Shown: piece after piece, positions 1 to 11,547 of the stretch | How positions within the stretch are numbered: position 1 is the stretch's first letter | Layout of the letters: each line of letters begins with the position of its first letter | Assembly (NCBI GenBank): GCA_030077755.1 | Contig: JAQJZZ010000010.1 | Span: 1,178,001 to 1,242,000, forward strand | Length of the DNA stretch: 64,000 nt | Direction: 5' to 3' | Source of the DNA: Filosporella fistucella | Lineage: Eukaryota > Ascomycota > Leotiomycetes > Helotiales | Program-made: the position numbers and the translations under genes | Notes under the pieces: model-generated | Told to the model about the DNA's origin: nothing | The model's database searches: none | Seen by the model: the letters and a program-made list of their open reading frames with translations, nothing else

Positions 1-785
1 CGAAGGTGAAGATTGAATCCAGAATATAATCCTGCAAATCCCCTGTGCTTGATGATATTTTTCGCAGTTTTAAGCGTTCCTTTATTCTGATAACTTGCAG
101 CGACAGCAGTTCCACCCACAGGTTCTGACATGCTTGACGTGGATCGATCCGCCATTAGGACTGATACTTGGGCACTGAGTTTTGTCAATTCAAATGGGCC
201 TTGGCGAATCATTAGTTGAAGTAGATTGCCATGGAACAGGTATACCCACATGCCACCAGGGTGATAAAGGATCCTGCGGTGGCGCCAGCAGCTCCAAAAC
301 AGGCAAGTGTTGAAAAAGTTGGGTAAGTTCCAGGTGTATTCACATGAATCAGAGGATCCGTTCCAAAATTTCGCTTCAACCAAGCGGCATAGGTGTATTT
401 CGATCGTTGATATACTGAAAATGAGATTGTTCGTACCAGTGTGACGCTGGCCATAGGTGCCGTTACCCCTCGGAAGAATCCCCGCCATCGCTCAGTACGA
501 TAAGTATGTCGAACACAATCGGTGAAGCTATCGTATTTGTAGGTTTGCATCCTAGTTTTGACAGAGTCCAATGGAAACTGTATGTGTTTAGCATTCATTC
601 CCCTCAACGACTGGCATGGACATTACAGCTGCAAAGGTGGACAAAATACTGCTCACGGAAGCAGCAACCTCTGTGCGATAACGTTTGACCCATCTCTTTT
701 GTTGACCAGCAGCTTTAGTCTTAGAAAATTCCGACGAGTTGTCTCTTCGAATGCCATCGTGCTGCCCTGGCTTCGCAGGCATCAT
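1..785 (-). CDS. Mitochondrial carrier family (SLC25) protein, 5' part, truncated by window edge
   Basis: Inner-membrane solute carrier; the substrate cannot be told from this fragment. Exons on the minus strand are 785-627, 577-250 and 199 to the left edge, separated by introns of 49 and 50 nt with GT-AG ends. The protein starts with about 35 polar residues, then a first helix ending in the signature P-L-D-S-V-K-T-R-M, followed by R-G-F-F-R-G. After a second spliced junction the next repeat carries P-F-E-L-T-K and later R-G-F-A-G-L-Y-S-G-F. Two of the expected three carrier repeats are therefore visible; the C-terminal part lies outside the window. ATG codons at 785 and 782 are both possible starts. 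Family assignment is secure; the subfamily is unknown. Confidence 0.8.
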
Positions 786-1994
786 GGCAAGTATACAGTA
801 TCCACCGGCGAGAGACGTAAAGTCTCCTCAACGCGGTCCAGAGGCCAGACACCAAGGATCGTCCATGAAGTCTCCTGTTCGATTGAGAATCGAAAAAGAG
901 GTAGACTGCTTGATTGCAGCCGCGAATAGCGATGTATATTGAGGAAAGGATGAAGGTTGCGGGGTCAGAAAGATACCTTAGTATTGAGTACATCGACATG
1001 AGCTGTCTGGGAAAGGGTGGGTTGGGGTGCAGATCGCTTGGCGCAATTGGGTTGCATCTTCACAAGCAAATGGGCGATCAATCATGATCAATTACTGGTA
1101 CAGTACAGTACAGTAGCAGTACCAATAATCACTCGGCACACTCCAGACTGTTCCCGCTGCCTCTCGCAGCACAGTCATGCAGAGCGCCTCACCTCCATGT
1201 AAAAATGCTGGGAGCTGAGCGGAACGAGGGGTTGAAGTCTACTCAAGTTTATTACATCATCGCCATCACTCATTATTGAGCCAATTGTGTTGGGCATGAT
1301 TATTGATTGATGCCCTCCGAGTCTACTTCTACTACAAAATTATAGTTATTTTTTCTGCAGACGCATTTATTCCCAACATTTGAAATAGCACACGACCAAG
1401 CCAGAAATAGATGGAAGTACCCTTCATCGATGTCAAGTCGCAGGGAAGGAAAGGTTGGGAGCAGGATAAGAAGTGTCCCAAGGTTTTCTTTACATTCGCC
1501 TAGCAGCCTTAAGATACTGGGCATGAAGTCATTCCGTTTCTGATGGTTCTTGGATTGACAAGAAAAATATTAAAATCAGGTCCCTGAGATGCCTTCCCGG
1601 GTGAGCTATATTGTGCAGGTACCATACCGGTAGGTAACAGGGCAATAAGATGATAAAGCTTGCCTTTGATGAAATGTGCACTTTGTGGAAAGACAAAGCA
1701 GCACCATTACTGATGGACCGTGATTCTCAGATGGATACTAAACATCGTCAAGTGCCGCTTCAATATCAGAACTTTACTGTAACGCAATTGCTTATCAAAT
1801 GACTGCACTGCCATTGAGTGGCTTGTGCGGTGGCGCTAACGTCGTCAGTGTCACAATTCAAGCTCCAACACCGCGACACCTCTAGGCATCCGACATCTAC
1901 AACAAGAATTTCTTCCACTTAAAGAAGAATTTGTATTGTACAGAGGCCACATTCCTCGAGCGTCAAATTTTGCCTGATTCGAAACTGCAAAAGT
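786..1994. other. Intergenic, no gene recognised
   Basis: About 1.2 kb between the divergently transcribed carrier and CUE-domain genes. Only short unconvincing open frames are present. A short GTACA repeat (tacagtacagtacag) lies near 1097-1115. It probably holds both promoters and 5' UTRs. Confidence 0.5.
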
Positions 1995-3472
1995 ATGGCG
2001 TCGCCTACAAAAACCACGGATAGCCCAGTAAGCTGATACAATCTTGGACATTGCGTTCATGCACTGTATTCACCCTTTTTAAGACAGCTGCTGAATATCT
2101 CCATCCAGTTGAAAAGTCCAACGGGAGCTGAATCTCCAACAACCGCAAGACCATTAGAGATGGATGACGATGATATTCAGGAATCGGGTATGCTGGGTCA
2201 TGATGCGACCGTTGCTGCTCCCAAGCATGCCACTGTTGAAGATGAGGCCCCCACAAAGCCCCCTCGGCCCCTCAGCCCGCAGCAACAAGCAGAGAATACT
2301 CTGAAGGAGGCATTCCCAAGCATTGATGCTGCTGTCGTCAAAGCTGTGTTAAGAGCCAGTGGTGGCCGTGTTGAACCAGCCTTCAATGCCTTGCTTGGTC
2401 GGTCTCTTCTAATTTTCGTTTCGATATTCATTAACATTTAAATCAGGCATGTCAGACCCCGATGCCGTACGAGAACCAACACCTCCTCCGCAACCTCCTC
2501 GTCCCCAAGCAGCTCGTGTTGGATCTACCCCACAATCACAACTCGAAGCCGATGAGCAATACGCACGGCAACTGGCTGAACACTACGGAGGCGGCTGGGG
2601 TGAAGCACCTCGAAGCACCAGTCAACCACGTAGACAGCAAACAGGTCTACGGCCTCCAGCCGAATATAAGGAAGAAGAGCGAAATTTTCTTGATGACGAT
2701 CTTCCAATTATCAAAGAGAATCTAAGAAAGGGGTTTCTGGAGACACAGAGCAAAGTTAATGGCTGGATCACAACCCTGAAGAAAAAGATTGATGGAGAGG
2801 ATGAGGATGATAACTCAACTCAAGGATACCGCCAGGGCACATCCAACCAGTACCGTTCTCGTAGAAGTGGCGAGGGAAGACAGAGCGGAGACTACAATCG
2901 TTATGACGCAGATCCTCAGGTGCTTAGCGATGACTTTGCTGGCATTCAAATGAATAGTGATGGCAGTGAGTAAATCCCATTCTATTTCTGATCAACGACT
3001 CTGACGGTATTTAGCCCCCGCGCGTCGCTCAACGCGCCCTCTAGCTAACCCTGACCTCTTCAAACCAACCCCCGCTGCCCCGAAACATACCGATGGACGC
3101 AAGGTTTCTTTCCAAGGCGGACCACCCGAGGAAATTGACATCTATCGTACATCACCAAGAATGGGCGCAAAAGAAAATGCCCCGCCAACTGGAAAGCAGA
3201 GCAAATGGCAGCCCTTATCGACAGTTGACCCGAGCCCGATCGGCGAGACAGACAACGATCCATTCAGCCTCGGTGACAGTGAAGATGAAAAGGAAGCCAA
3301 GGACCGTGTCGGGGGCAAGGAGATCAAACAAGATGATGCAGAGAGGTTGAAGAAGGCAGCAGCTGAGGCTATGAACGAGAATATTGGCGAGCCGGCACGG
3401 AAGCCAGAGCCAGCGGAGACGGTTGGAACGAAAGACAAAATCGCGGATGAGCAGTTGAGTGGAAAGTCTTAG
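1995..3472 (+). CDS. CUE-domain ubiquitin-binding protein (Cue5-like)
   Basis: Predicted ubiquitin-binding adaptor of the Cue5 type; in yeast Cue5 links ubiquitylated aggregates to Atg8 in selective autophagy. Four exons give 432 aa: 1995-2027, 2109-2397, 2447-2965 and 3015-3472. The first exon encodes only MASPTKTTDSP before a GTAAGC donor. Exon 2 reads in phase into an acidic N-terminus and then a CUE domain at about residues 70-112, with the A-F-P-S-I-D motif and the closing A-L-L-G-M-S-D split by the second intron. The rest is low-complexity and charged, with a proline-rich patch, a segment near 180-210 likely to be helical, and a Lys/Glu-rich tail. The second intron has a weak donor (GTCGGT), but the phase and the conserved CUE end support it. 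Function is inferred from family. Confidence 0.85.
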
Positions 3473-3773
3473 GAGATTGTCTTTTGGGATTGGACTTGGA
3501 GGAGAATGTTTCTAGCCTGCCCTTTTCGTCCTCAAGAAATGATATCCCCGTTGAATTTGCCCCAGTATTTCTCCAAAGTATTTGATTCCTCTCAGACACG
3601 CCTCCAGAGTAAGGGTGGGGGAAGAGGTGAATGTCGTGCTACAGATGTTATGCTCACTGGATTTGCTGGGTCATGGAGGATTGTATTTGTTACTGGAAGT
3701 GCTTCGAGCATAATTTTTTTTTCAAATATTCTGAAGCAAACATTACGATACGAAGCTAGGCGTCTAAGAGGAA

Positions 3774-3788
3774 TAGGTACCTAGGTAC
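3774..3788. repeat. TAGGTACCTAGGTAC palindromic motif
   Basis: Overlapping palindromes TAGGTACCTA and GTACCTAGGTAC. The same family of motif recurs at 3850-3872, 3923-3935, 5103-5119, 27997-28006, 40790-40797 and 56499-56515, always outside coding sequence. Confidence 0.6.
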
Positions 3789-4175
3789 GGATGGTGAACA
3801 GGAATGGAAACTGTATAGATATTTTGGTCGAGTGGATTGAGATAGTCGGGAGGTACCTACCTTAGGTAAGGTATGCGAGGCAGGTGGTATTATTGACTTC
3901 TCAGCCTCGTGTTGACATGAAGCTACCTAGGTAGGTACAAGTGCTTACTGTAGACTTGGTAAGGCTAGGTACGTAGATAAGAGTAGGTGAAGGTGAAGGG
4001 GGGGGGGGTTTAGTAGCGAGTTGGGTGTGAGGTAGGTGAGGGGTCCAGCGGTCCACATTTTTGGTCGGTTCCACTAGGGAGTGAAAGAAGAAGTGGACCT
4101 GAGGAACGAGTAGAAATTTGGAACCTGGGAAGTTCCAATTGTCTTGCACCGCAGCCTCGCGCGCCTCTTCTCCTC

Positions 4176-4183
4176 CACGTGGG
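4176..4183 (+). promoter_or_regulatory. CACGTGGG box, candidate NUC-1/Pho4 site
   Basis: The sequence CACGTGGG is the high-affinity form of the Pho4 UAS in yeast, and NUC-1, the Neurospora orthologue, also binds CACGTG. It lies about 1.7 kb upstream of the nuc-2 start. A second CACGTG (ACACGTGT) is at 5490-5495. Binding is inference. Confidence 0.35.
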
Positions 4184-5686
4184 TAAATGATTGGCTGCGG
4201 CAAGGGAAAAAAGCAAGTATGAAAATTACCTACCTTACCTTACTTACTTACTTTAAGTAAGCGCAAGTACCGAGCGCCTCTGGCCTGGCCTGGCCTGTTG
4301 GGCGAAACGACAGAAAAATTATAGGTTTTGATTGCGACTATGACGGTGACGGTGTTGTACTGTTTAACATGAGGCTTGCCCCGGTTGTGTCAGGTTATTT
4401 TATGTACGGCATACGCTGAAGATTCAAGAAATTGAAAGTGGAGTGGGCCAACGATTCCCATATTAAACCTAACGAATACCTCCACTACTTACCACTCCAG
4501 CTAAGTAGGAACTACGGGCAGAAACGAAAACACAACAATATCTCCGGCGACAACCTAACGACCTGTGTAACCAGAGTATCGTGGGAAAGAGACTTCTCGT
4601 ATTTCTCTTCATCATATCTCACCATTTTGCTTTTGAAACAAGTGGTCTCTCGATATCTTGATCTCTAGAACATCTCCACTGTCTACCACCTATATACAGC
4701 AATGCTGGGATCTGGACAGACAAGAATCGACTCTTAAAACACAGCAACCTCTCTAACAGATTCAATCCATTCAACACGCTTGTTCCCGAACCTTTTGTCC
4801 CACCTCAGTTGCAGAATCGCGGTCGGTACGAAGCTTCGAGGAACTGTTTGAGTTGCAGACTTGCAGCCAGTGGACCGAAAGTGGCAGGGCACCAACACAC
4901 TGGATCTTCCTAAGGTGGTTCCTGCCGTATATTTACCCCTCACTAAGCTCACCTTGGTGTTGCATTCGGGGTCCTGCTCAATCTAGAAGCCTCCGGTAAT
5001 ACCTACCATACTTGTACTGTAACGTGTTGCACAGTCCAGTGCCTTCGTACTTGGCTTGGTTCTGATTACATAGTTTCCATCTTCGGCCCAATCCACTTGC
5101 ACAGTACCTACCTAGGTATACTTTGCTTCTCATTCCGCTCCTCGATCAACTTGGATTCAGACAAGGGCTCCATTACCGGACGCTTACATTCAAAGGTATC
5201 TTCGCTACCTAGATCCCTTACTTACACTTACCGTACCGTGCCAAATCATCTAAACCGGGAAGACTGCTACCACCAGGGACTTTGTTTTTTCCCTGCCGGT
5301 CTTGTCCCATCTTGCATCTTACTCGTGGGCTCTTCTCCTCTGCTGTCTGGGGCGTCGATTTCAGGATTCTCGTGCCAAACAAATCGACAAGAGAAAACCC
5401 ATCTTTGGCCGTCACAGCTCTCTCCAATTCTCCAACTCGCCCGCGACAACCGCTTTTCTCCTCCCTTCCATCCACTTACCAGCTTCTCACACGTGTTACT
5501 ACCCGCCTGGCCTCACTACCCTAACACCAAACGACCACAGCAGCACGCCTGGAACTACTCGTTGCCATTCATATCTATCCCGCCCTCTTTTGACGCTGGT
5601 GGACGATTTTCACCACTGTCCTCCCTTCACCAAGCAGTTCCCGCTCTCGTTACCTACATAGACTACAGTACACCATCTCTCGTCAG

Positions 5687-5748
5687 GTGAGCATGTGTCT
5701 GTGCATGTGATCTGGCGGCCTGTCCCATACATATTATTTTCCCTCCAG
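5687..5748 (+). other. Possible 5' UTR intron of nuc-2
   Basis: A strong donor (CAG|GTGAGC) at 5687 and a pyrimidine-rich acceptor (ttttccctccag) ending at 5748 frame a 62-nt intron in C/T-rich leader DNA about 95 nt upstream of the initiation codon. No coding potential is interrupted, so it would be a leader intron. Prediction from splice sites only. Confidence 0.4.
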
Positions 5749-5841
5749 GATCTATCATCTTCTTTAAGATACCTGTGTCTCTTCCCCGTTTCTCTAACCC
5801 CTCCTAGCCCATTAGGGCTCTGCGGGTGCCAACACCGCATT

Positions 5842-8800
5842 ATGTATGTTTCCCATTCCTCTGCTCGTCAATATGCATGAATCATGCATCCTCCATCACT
5901 CTGCAGGAGCTGACTATTTGATCCGTGCTTAGGAAGTTTGGCAAGCAAATTCAGAAACGGCAGCTCGAGGTTCCAGAGTATGCCGCGAGCTTTGTCAACT
6001 ACAAAGCCCTCAAAAAGGTACGATGATTCCCTCCTGTCTCGAGCCGAAAAAGCAACAAGAGTTGGACAATCTTCAGGACTATTTCTGACCAAGACCTGTG
6101 ACATGCGCACTAACACTTCGCTGGCAGCTCATCAAGAAGCTCTCTGCAACGCCCACACTTCTCGCTCAGAATGATGTTCACCGCCCGTCGGGCATAGTTG
6201 ACTCCCAGGCTGCTTTGCAAGCAAATAAGGCCACTTTCTTCTTTCAGCTAGTGAGTCGTCAACACCGTGATTTAGACTTTCTGCCATGCTCAAAACAACA
6301 CAGGAACGAGAGCTTGAAAAAGTCAATGCCTTCTATTTGCAAAAGGAAGCCGAAGTACATTTGCCGTCATCACTTGCACTTTCTGCGCCGCTGCTAACGG
6401 TATTCTCTAGCTCAAGATTCGTCTAAAGACACTATTAGACAAGAAAAAAGTACTTCAATCTCGGAACCAAAACACATCGAGACGCTCTGCGAAATTCACG
6501 ACTTTAGAGGAAGGGTTTCAACAATTCGGAAATGATCTTAACAAGCTTCAGCAATTTGTTGAAATAAATGGAACCGCCTTTTCTAAGATTTTGAAAAAAT
6601 GGGACAAGACATCCAAGTCAAAGACCAAGGAGCTTTATCTTTCAAGAGCTGTCGAGGTTCAGCCCTTCTTTAATGCAACAGTAATCAGCGAGCTATCCGA
6701 CCAGGCAACTACCAGTTTGCAAGAGCTTGGCGCATGGTCTGAAGGTGACACTGTTAGTTTTGATCGAAATCCTGATCACATCGTCAGCAGCCAGCATCTT
6801 TTAGGAACCGATGAGGGCGATGCGGACACTCTACTGTTGGAGGCCGTTATTTCAGGCAACCTCGAATCGCTCAAAGATCTCTTATTGCGACTTCGAACAG
6901 CGGTGGATCCAAATGGCTCTATAGACATCGGTTTACTTGAAAGGATTACCCGAACATTCCTTGCCGCAATCAACGAAGGCCCTGAGCAGTCCCTGCAACT
7001 CCTTCTTGACACTGGCCTTGTAGATGTTCAATCCGAGGATGACATCAATGAACGGAATTGTCTCCACCAGGCCACTATTTACGGGAATAATTTGGTTCTC
7101 GGCGTCGGGCTTGCCCGCGGGGTCGCAGTAAATCGGACTGATGTGTACGGGCGTGTTCCTCTGCATTATGCGTGTATGCATGGACGTCTTGACATGGTGG
7201 AAGCACTGCTCAATGGTATGCCGTTCCTTTTAGATCCATATACATTGACTGAATTACTATCAGCGGATCTCTCCACCATCAACCTTATAGATCATGATAA
7301 CTTCACTCCATTGATCCATGCAATAATCCACGGACATCTTGAGTGTGCAGAAAGACTTCTGGCGCGTTCCGCAAGGATTGACCCCATATCTGATGCTGAT
7401 CATGTCCCTTTGAATCTGGCATGCGAGCATGGCTCCGTTGCTATCGTCGAACTCTTGCTGAAGCACGGAGCCAACATTCTGCCAGATGCTGAAGGGTTAT
7501 ATCCTCAACATTTGGTCGCTCGCTCCGGACAGACTCCTCAGCTGCTGTTAATACTTAAAGACTACGGGGCCGATTTGGATCAAATTGACAAGCTGTATTC
7601 ATGGACACCATTGTTCCATGCAGCTAGTGAGGGCAACGTTCCTTGTATGCAAACTTTGCTTAATGTAGGTGTTCAAACAAATCTCCTCGATGAGAAAGAT
7701 CTCTCTGCTATGTACTATGCTGCATGGGAAGGTCACTTGGAGTGTATGCGACTCCTCTCCTCGATTCCATTTAAGCCACGAGGTAGTCAGCATTCATCGC
7801 AAGCGTCATCGTTGAGGCCGATGATTGCAAGTGGTGGACCCATGCCGATGAGCATTGACGCAGACGCTATTCCTGAGCTCGAACTTCCACCTCCCATTAT
7901 TCCCTTACGACGTTATGGTCATAATTTTCTCGATACAAAAACATTCATACAAATTAGCTTCGAAGAAAATGGCGACCAACCTTTGGTATTCTTTCATGAC
8001 AGCAAATATCCTGCTGCTCGACTCACAATATCCTCGAAATTGTCCGATCTCATTCCCAAAAACATTCTGCTCCCATTCCAGGAAGATACTCGGCTCGTTT
8101 CCTTTCAGATTGATAATTTAGATTCGTTTGCTATCGATTTCGATGTCTTTCCTACATATGGCGCTAAAGTCATTGCGAAGACTGTTGCTCTGCCAAGCAC
8201 GTTCCGAGCATTGCTGAGCAGTTCCGGGCGCTGCTGCTTGCCTCTTTTCGATCCCAGGCTGAGAGCCATCGGGCAAATCACCTTCAATTTTCAAGTAATC
8301 AAACCGTTCCAAGGGAGGGCGTTAGAGATTACAGACTTCGAGACATATTGGAAGGCTACGAGCCAATTTGACCACAGGCCCAGTGCTTTCATCACTGGCT
8401 CAAGTTTGTCAGGAGATTATGTTCAGCTTTTCGTGCAACACACTTGCGATGGAATTCCAGTAATTTGGCCGAGATGGACAATGGTCTACATGGATATCGA
8501 ATTTCCTGTAAGCCGTTTGACATATGCTCAATTCATCAGCGCTGGTGCTCGTCATGCCAGCAAGGCCGGAGACTTGACCAAGCTACCAAATCAACCATTG
8601 GATAACATTGCTGAAGTACACCGAATCCTTTCAGGTGCAGCAGTGTCTCTTAAGGATGCGTTGGATCTCCTGCCTCAAGGCATGCATGTTGATCTGCAAG
8701 TCTTATACCCGTCCGCAGAGGAGGAGAAGAGCCTTCGCCTTGGGCCAACTGTCAATATTAATGTCTTTGGAGACGCTATTTTGAATGTTGTGTTTGACCA

Positions 8801-9301
8801 CGCAAGGGCTCTGAGAGAATCAAAGCCAGACGCAATGAGGTCTATCATCTTCAGCTCGTTCAATCCTACGGTCTGTACTGCGTTGAATTGGAAACAACCC
8901 AACTATCCTGTTTTCTTGTGCAATGACCTCGGTCGAGAGGGAGAAATTGCTAGTCCATCTTCCACTCTAAGCAGTGGCAGGAGAACAACTTCTATCAAGG
9001 AGGCGGTGAGAATAGCCCAGAACAACAACTTTATGGGCTTGATATGCTCCTCGAGACTTCTGGTAATATTGCAATTTCGACGTTGTTAAGATTGAATAAA
9101 GCTAACTTTCAAAAGAATTTGGTACCAGCTTTAGTCGAAGCTATCAAAGCGCAGGGACTCGTCCTTGTCACAGACAAATCTGCTGAAGCGAGGGGAGGGA
9201 TGGATCCATATCGCGATCCTTTCCCGAGATTACCTGAGGGCATTGACGGTGTTTTGAAGGCTAATGGGGTCTTGCGATTCAACGAAAGTATTGACATGTA
9301 A
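5842..9301 (+). CDS. nuc-2: NUC-2/Pho81-type phosphate regulator (SPX-ankyrin-GDPD-like)
   Basis: Orthologue of Neurospora NUC-2 and yeast Pho81, which sense phosphate status and inhibit the cyclin-dependent kinase controlling NUC-1/Pho4. Six exons give 1032 aa: 5842-5843, 5933-6017, 6128-6250, 6304-6354, 6411-9062 and 9116-9301. The first intron splits the start codon (AT|G), giving M-K-F-G-K-Q-I-Q-K-R-Q, the canonical SPX start. The SPX domain covers roughly 1-185, with the basic K-K-L-I-K-K and K-I-L-K-K-W-D-K segments. Ankyrin repeats run from about 225 to 545 (for example G-R-V-P-L-H-Y-A and H-V-P-L-N-L-A). A GDPD-like domain covers about 735-1010, but the catalytic H-R-G, E-x-D and H-D positions are not conserved, as expected for a regulatory Pho81 rather than an active Gde1. 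Length fits the family (about 1,000-1,200). Confidence 0.93.
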
Positions 9302-9915
9302 TGTTGTTGAATAAGCAAATATAAAAGTGAATTGAAAGTCACACGGCGGTATGGATCAACGAATCAATCAAGGATTAGCGAACTTCATCGAGCTGCATCA
9401 TGTGAACCCTTGTCCCCAGTAGATGGTCATCTTTGTACTTCAACAAGTCAATCATAATCTGTCCCTTAACTACGAAGTAGTGATACGCAGGATATTCGTC
9501 TCTTGTTCATTGAATCTGATATACATGTATATGCTCCTGGATCATATCAAGATCGCTACATGTCTAGCCTAAGTCACACAGGTTAGAACAAACGATTGCA
9601 CCATTCCCAACAACCTTGGGCCCAGATAGATCGAAGTCCCACCTTGCTGCTGGAGTTTGGAATCGATTAAGGGTATACAACTTAAATAGAGGGAGTGTAA
9701 GTCTAAGGCAATAGATCATTCTTCAGAGATGTTGTAACGTGTAAGCCAGGTTGATGGAACAGACCTTGGAGCTTAAAATTACATTCCAATTCAGGCTGTT
9801 ACGGAAGCCTTGAAAATGAGAGTCAGGAAATTGACAAAAATATTGCAGTTTTCTCGTAGATAGAGGAAGCTAATATACTCGTTCTGAAATACATACTGAA
9901 AATGTCAATATCAAA
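9302..9915. other. Intergenic between convergent genes
   Basis: About 0.6 kb holding the 3' ends of nuc-2 and of the minus-strand membrane protein gene. AT-rich; no gene, repeat or structured element recognised. Confidence 0.5.
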
Positions 9916-10580
9916 TCAAGCTCCTTTGAATACATATTTCAGCTCTCCTAGCTCGCCTTCAGGATCCACACTCCCCATCACCCATTTCGCCAGCAATACC
10001 ACTCCATATATTCCAGCAGGCAGCCAACCGAATCCCCACCACAGTGTGTTATCTTTTCTACTTATGACTAACCCTAACAACACCAACGCGGCACTCAACC
10101 CGATATTCAAAAACGGTAAATATTGCTTTATAGGTCCATCATCGGCTTGCTGTAATGCTTCTCTTCGAGAAGCTGGCCGTCTGCTCGGAACAGAATTTAG
10201 AGCGTCTAAGAATGGTATACCTGTTATACCTGGGGGAAGGGAATAAAGGAGGTAAGCAGTAGAGAGGAGAGAAGTGATGCTGAGGAGGGAGAGGAGCGAT
10301 GTGTGCCTCGAGAAGAGAGTTGTGAGGTATGGCAGGATGCTGATAAATGGAATTGCAAGTAGTATGCGGCTGTATTGTTTGTTTCTTAACGTGTTCTCTT
10401 GCTGCAGTGTCTTGATAAGGTTCTCTTGTTCTGTAAGATGTTAATGCACTGCTCTAAATTAATGGAGGGGACGATGAAATGAATACCTTCTTCGTCCAGA
10501 GCTTCTGGCAAAATATCTTCGGAATCATTATCTGTTGGATAACGAAATGACTTTCGCAGTTTCGCTGTAGGCCCCTCCAT
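9916..10580 (-). CDS. Small multi-pass membrane protein, conserved fungal hypothetical
   Basis: Function not recognised. Two exons (10580-10487 and 10430-9916) joined across a 56-nt intron give 202 aa. The N-terminus is polar and acidic (S-E-D-I-L-P-E-A-L-D-E-E) and runs into a short coiled-coil-like stretch (L-I-K-T-L-Q-Q-E-N). Four hydrophobic helices follow: two near residues 55-100, and a pair near 140-185 containing N-I-G-L-S-A-A-L and W-G-F-G-W-L-P-A-G-I-Y. The tail is short and acidic. It is divergent from coa1 over about 165 bp, so the two probably share a promoter. No signal peptide or enzymatic motif is visible. Confidence 0.7.
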
Positions 10581-10746
10581 TTTGCGAAGTTTGGGTGATC
10601 GTTTGACTGTTGAAGGTCAAGTAGGTGGAAACTTGAGAATGTCAGCCTCGCCAAAAGCAAACGGAGCAAACACAATTATCGAATGATCTCGAGGAGCCTT
10701 TTTCCGATTGCTTTTCAGTTTCAACGCGCACGTCTTAGCGGTAAAA
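10581..10746. promoter_or_regulatory. Bidirectional promoter region
   Basis: Only 166 bp separate the divergent start codons of the membrane protein gene and coa1, so both 5' UTRs and promoters must lie here. No specific factor site recognised. Confidence 0.45.
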
Positions 10747-11411
10747 ATGCTTCCACGACTATTACGGTCGAGGCTCTTGCCTCGATACAGAGCTGTGAAC
10801 ATGATCAAATATGTGCAGAAAAGGACGTTGGTTGCTGCGCCGAAGCCGGGAAGTGGTCCCTTGCTCGAGAGAAGAGGTGATCGAGAGCTACCAGGTCATT
10901 CTCACTTCTAAAGTCACATTACATTGCCTGATAATCTGTATTAGAGCTTCCAGAAAATGGTATGAAATGGATGAAAACCGTTCCCATCTTCCTCGCAGTC
11001 CTCATATCCTCCACCCTCGCCATCTTCAACTACCAAAAATCCTCATCCAGCGTTGTCTCATCGACTATGTACGCATTAAGAACTTCCCCGAAGGCTAGAG
11101 AATATCTGGGGGACGAGATATACTTCAAGTCTAAGATGCCGTGGATCTGGGGCGAGATGAATCAACTCCATGGGAGAATCGATATCACATTCGAGGTCAA
11201 GGGAAAGAAAAATAGTGGGACTATGAGATTCACTAGTTTTAGAGCGACAAGACAGGGAATGTTTGAGACGACTGAATGGAGTCTAACGACGACTGATGGG
11301 ACGAAAATTGATCTGCTGGATGGCAGTGATCCGTTCCAGGGAATTGAAGCTGTTGAACATGAGCCAAAGGAGGTGGGCAGGGGATCTTATGCTCCTAATT
11401 TGTCTGGGTGA
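10747..11411 (+). CDS. coa1: Cytochrome c oxidase assembly factor Coa1
   Basis: Inner mitochondrial membrane protein needed for early assembly of complex IV, acting with Shy1/Surf1 and Mss51 on newly made Cox1. Two exons (10747-10894 and 10945-11411) give 204 aa; the 50-nt intron has phase 1. The N-terminus (M-L-P-R-L-L-R-S-R-L-L-P-R-Y-R) is an Arg-rich mitochondrial presequence. One membrane helix follows at about 61-76 (P-I-F-L-A-V-L-I-S-S-T-L-A-I-F). The intermembrane-space domain has the Coa1-family motif G-D-E-I-Y-F-K-S-K-M-P-W-I-W-G. The ATG at 10747 is the first in frame. It is convergent with the mitochondrial ribosomal gene 137 bp away. Confidence 0.88.
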
Positions 11412-11547
11412 TGGAATCTACGTTGGAAGTGGTACTGAATGGATATTATGAGTGGTAAAGCATCGGAATGGCGTATGAGGATTTCTGCTCTTAAACGCCT
11501 GTATATGCCACATCTATTGTACAAATATTACTGTACAAGTATCTTTT

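Larger units (their letters stand above)
3473..5841. other. Long upstream region of nuc-2, no gene recognised
   Basis: About 2.4 kb between the Cue5-like gene and nuc-2. It contains dense TACCTAGGTA-type palindromes (3774-3788, 3860-3880, 3923-3935, 5103-5119), a poly-G run near 3999-4008 and stretches of TTACTTAC near 4228-4262. Open frames in 5097-5690 are C/T-rich and look like transcribed leader rather than protein. I see no conserved domain in any frame. Confidence 0.5.

Noticed and set aside
5097..5690. 197-codon plus-strand open frame upstream of nuc-2
   Set aside because: Pyrimidine-rich composition open in several frames at once, no domain, and position in the probable nuc-2 leader.
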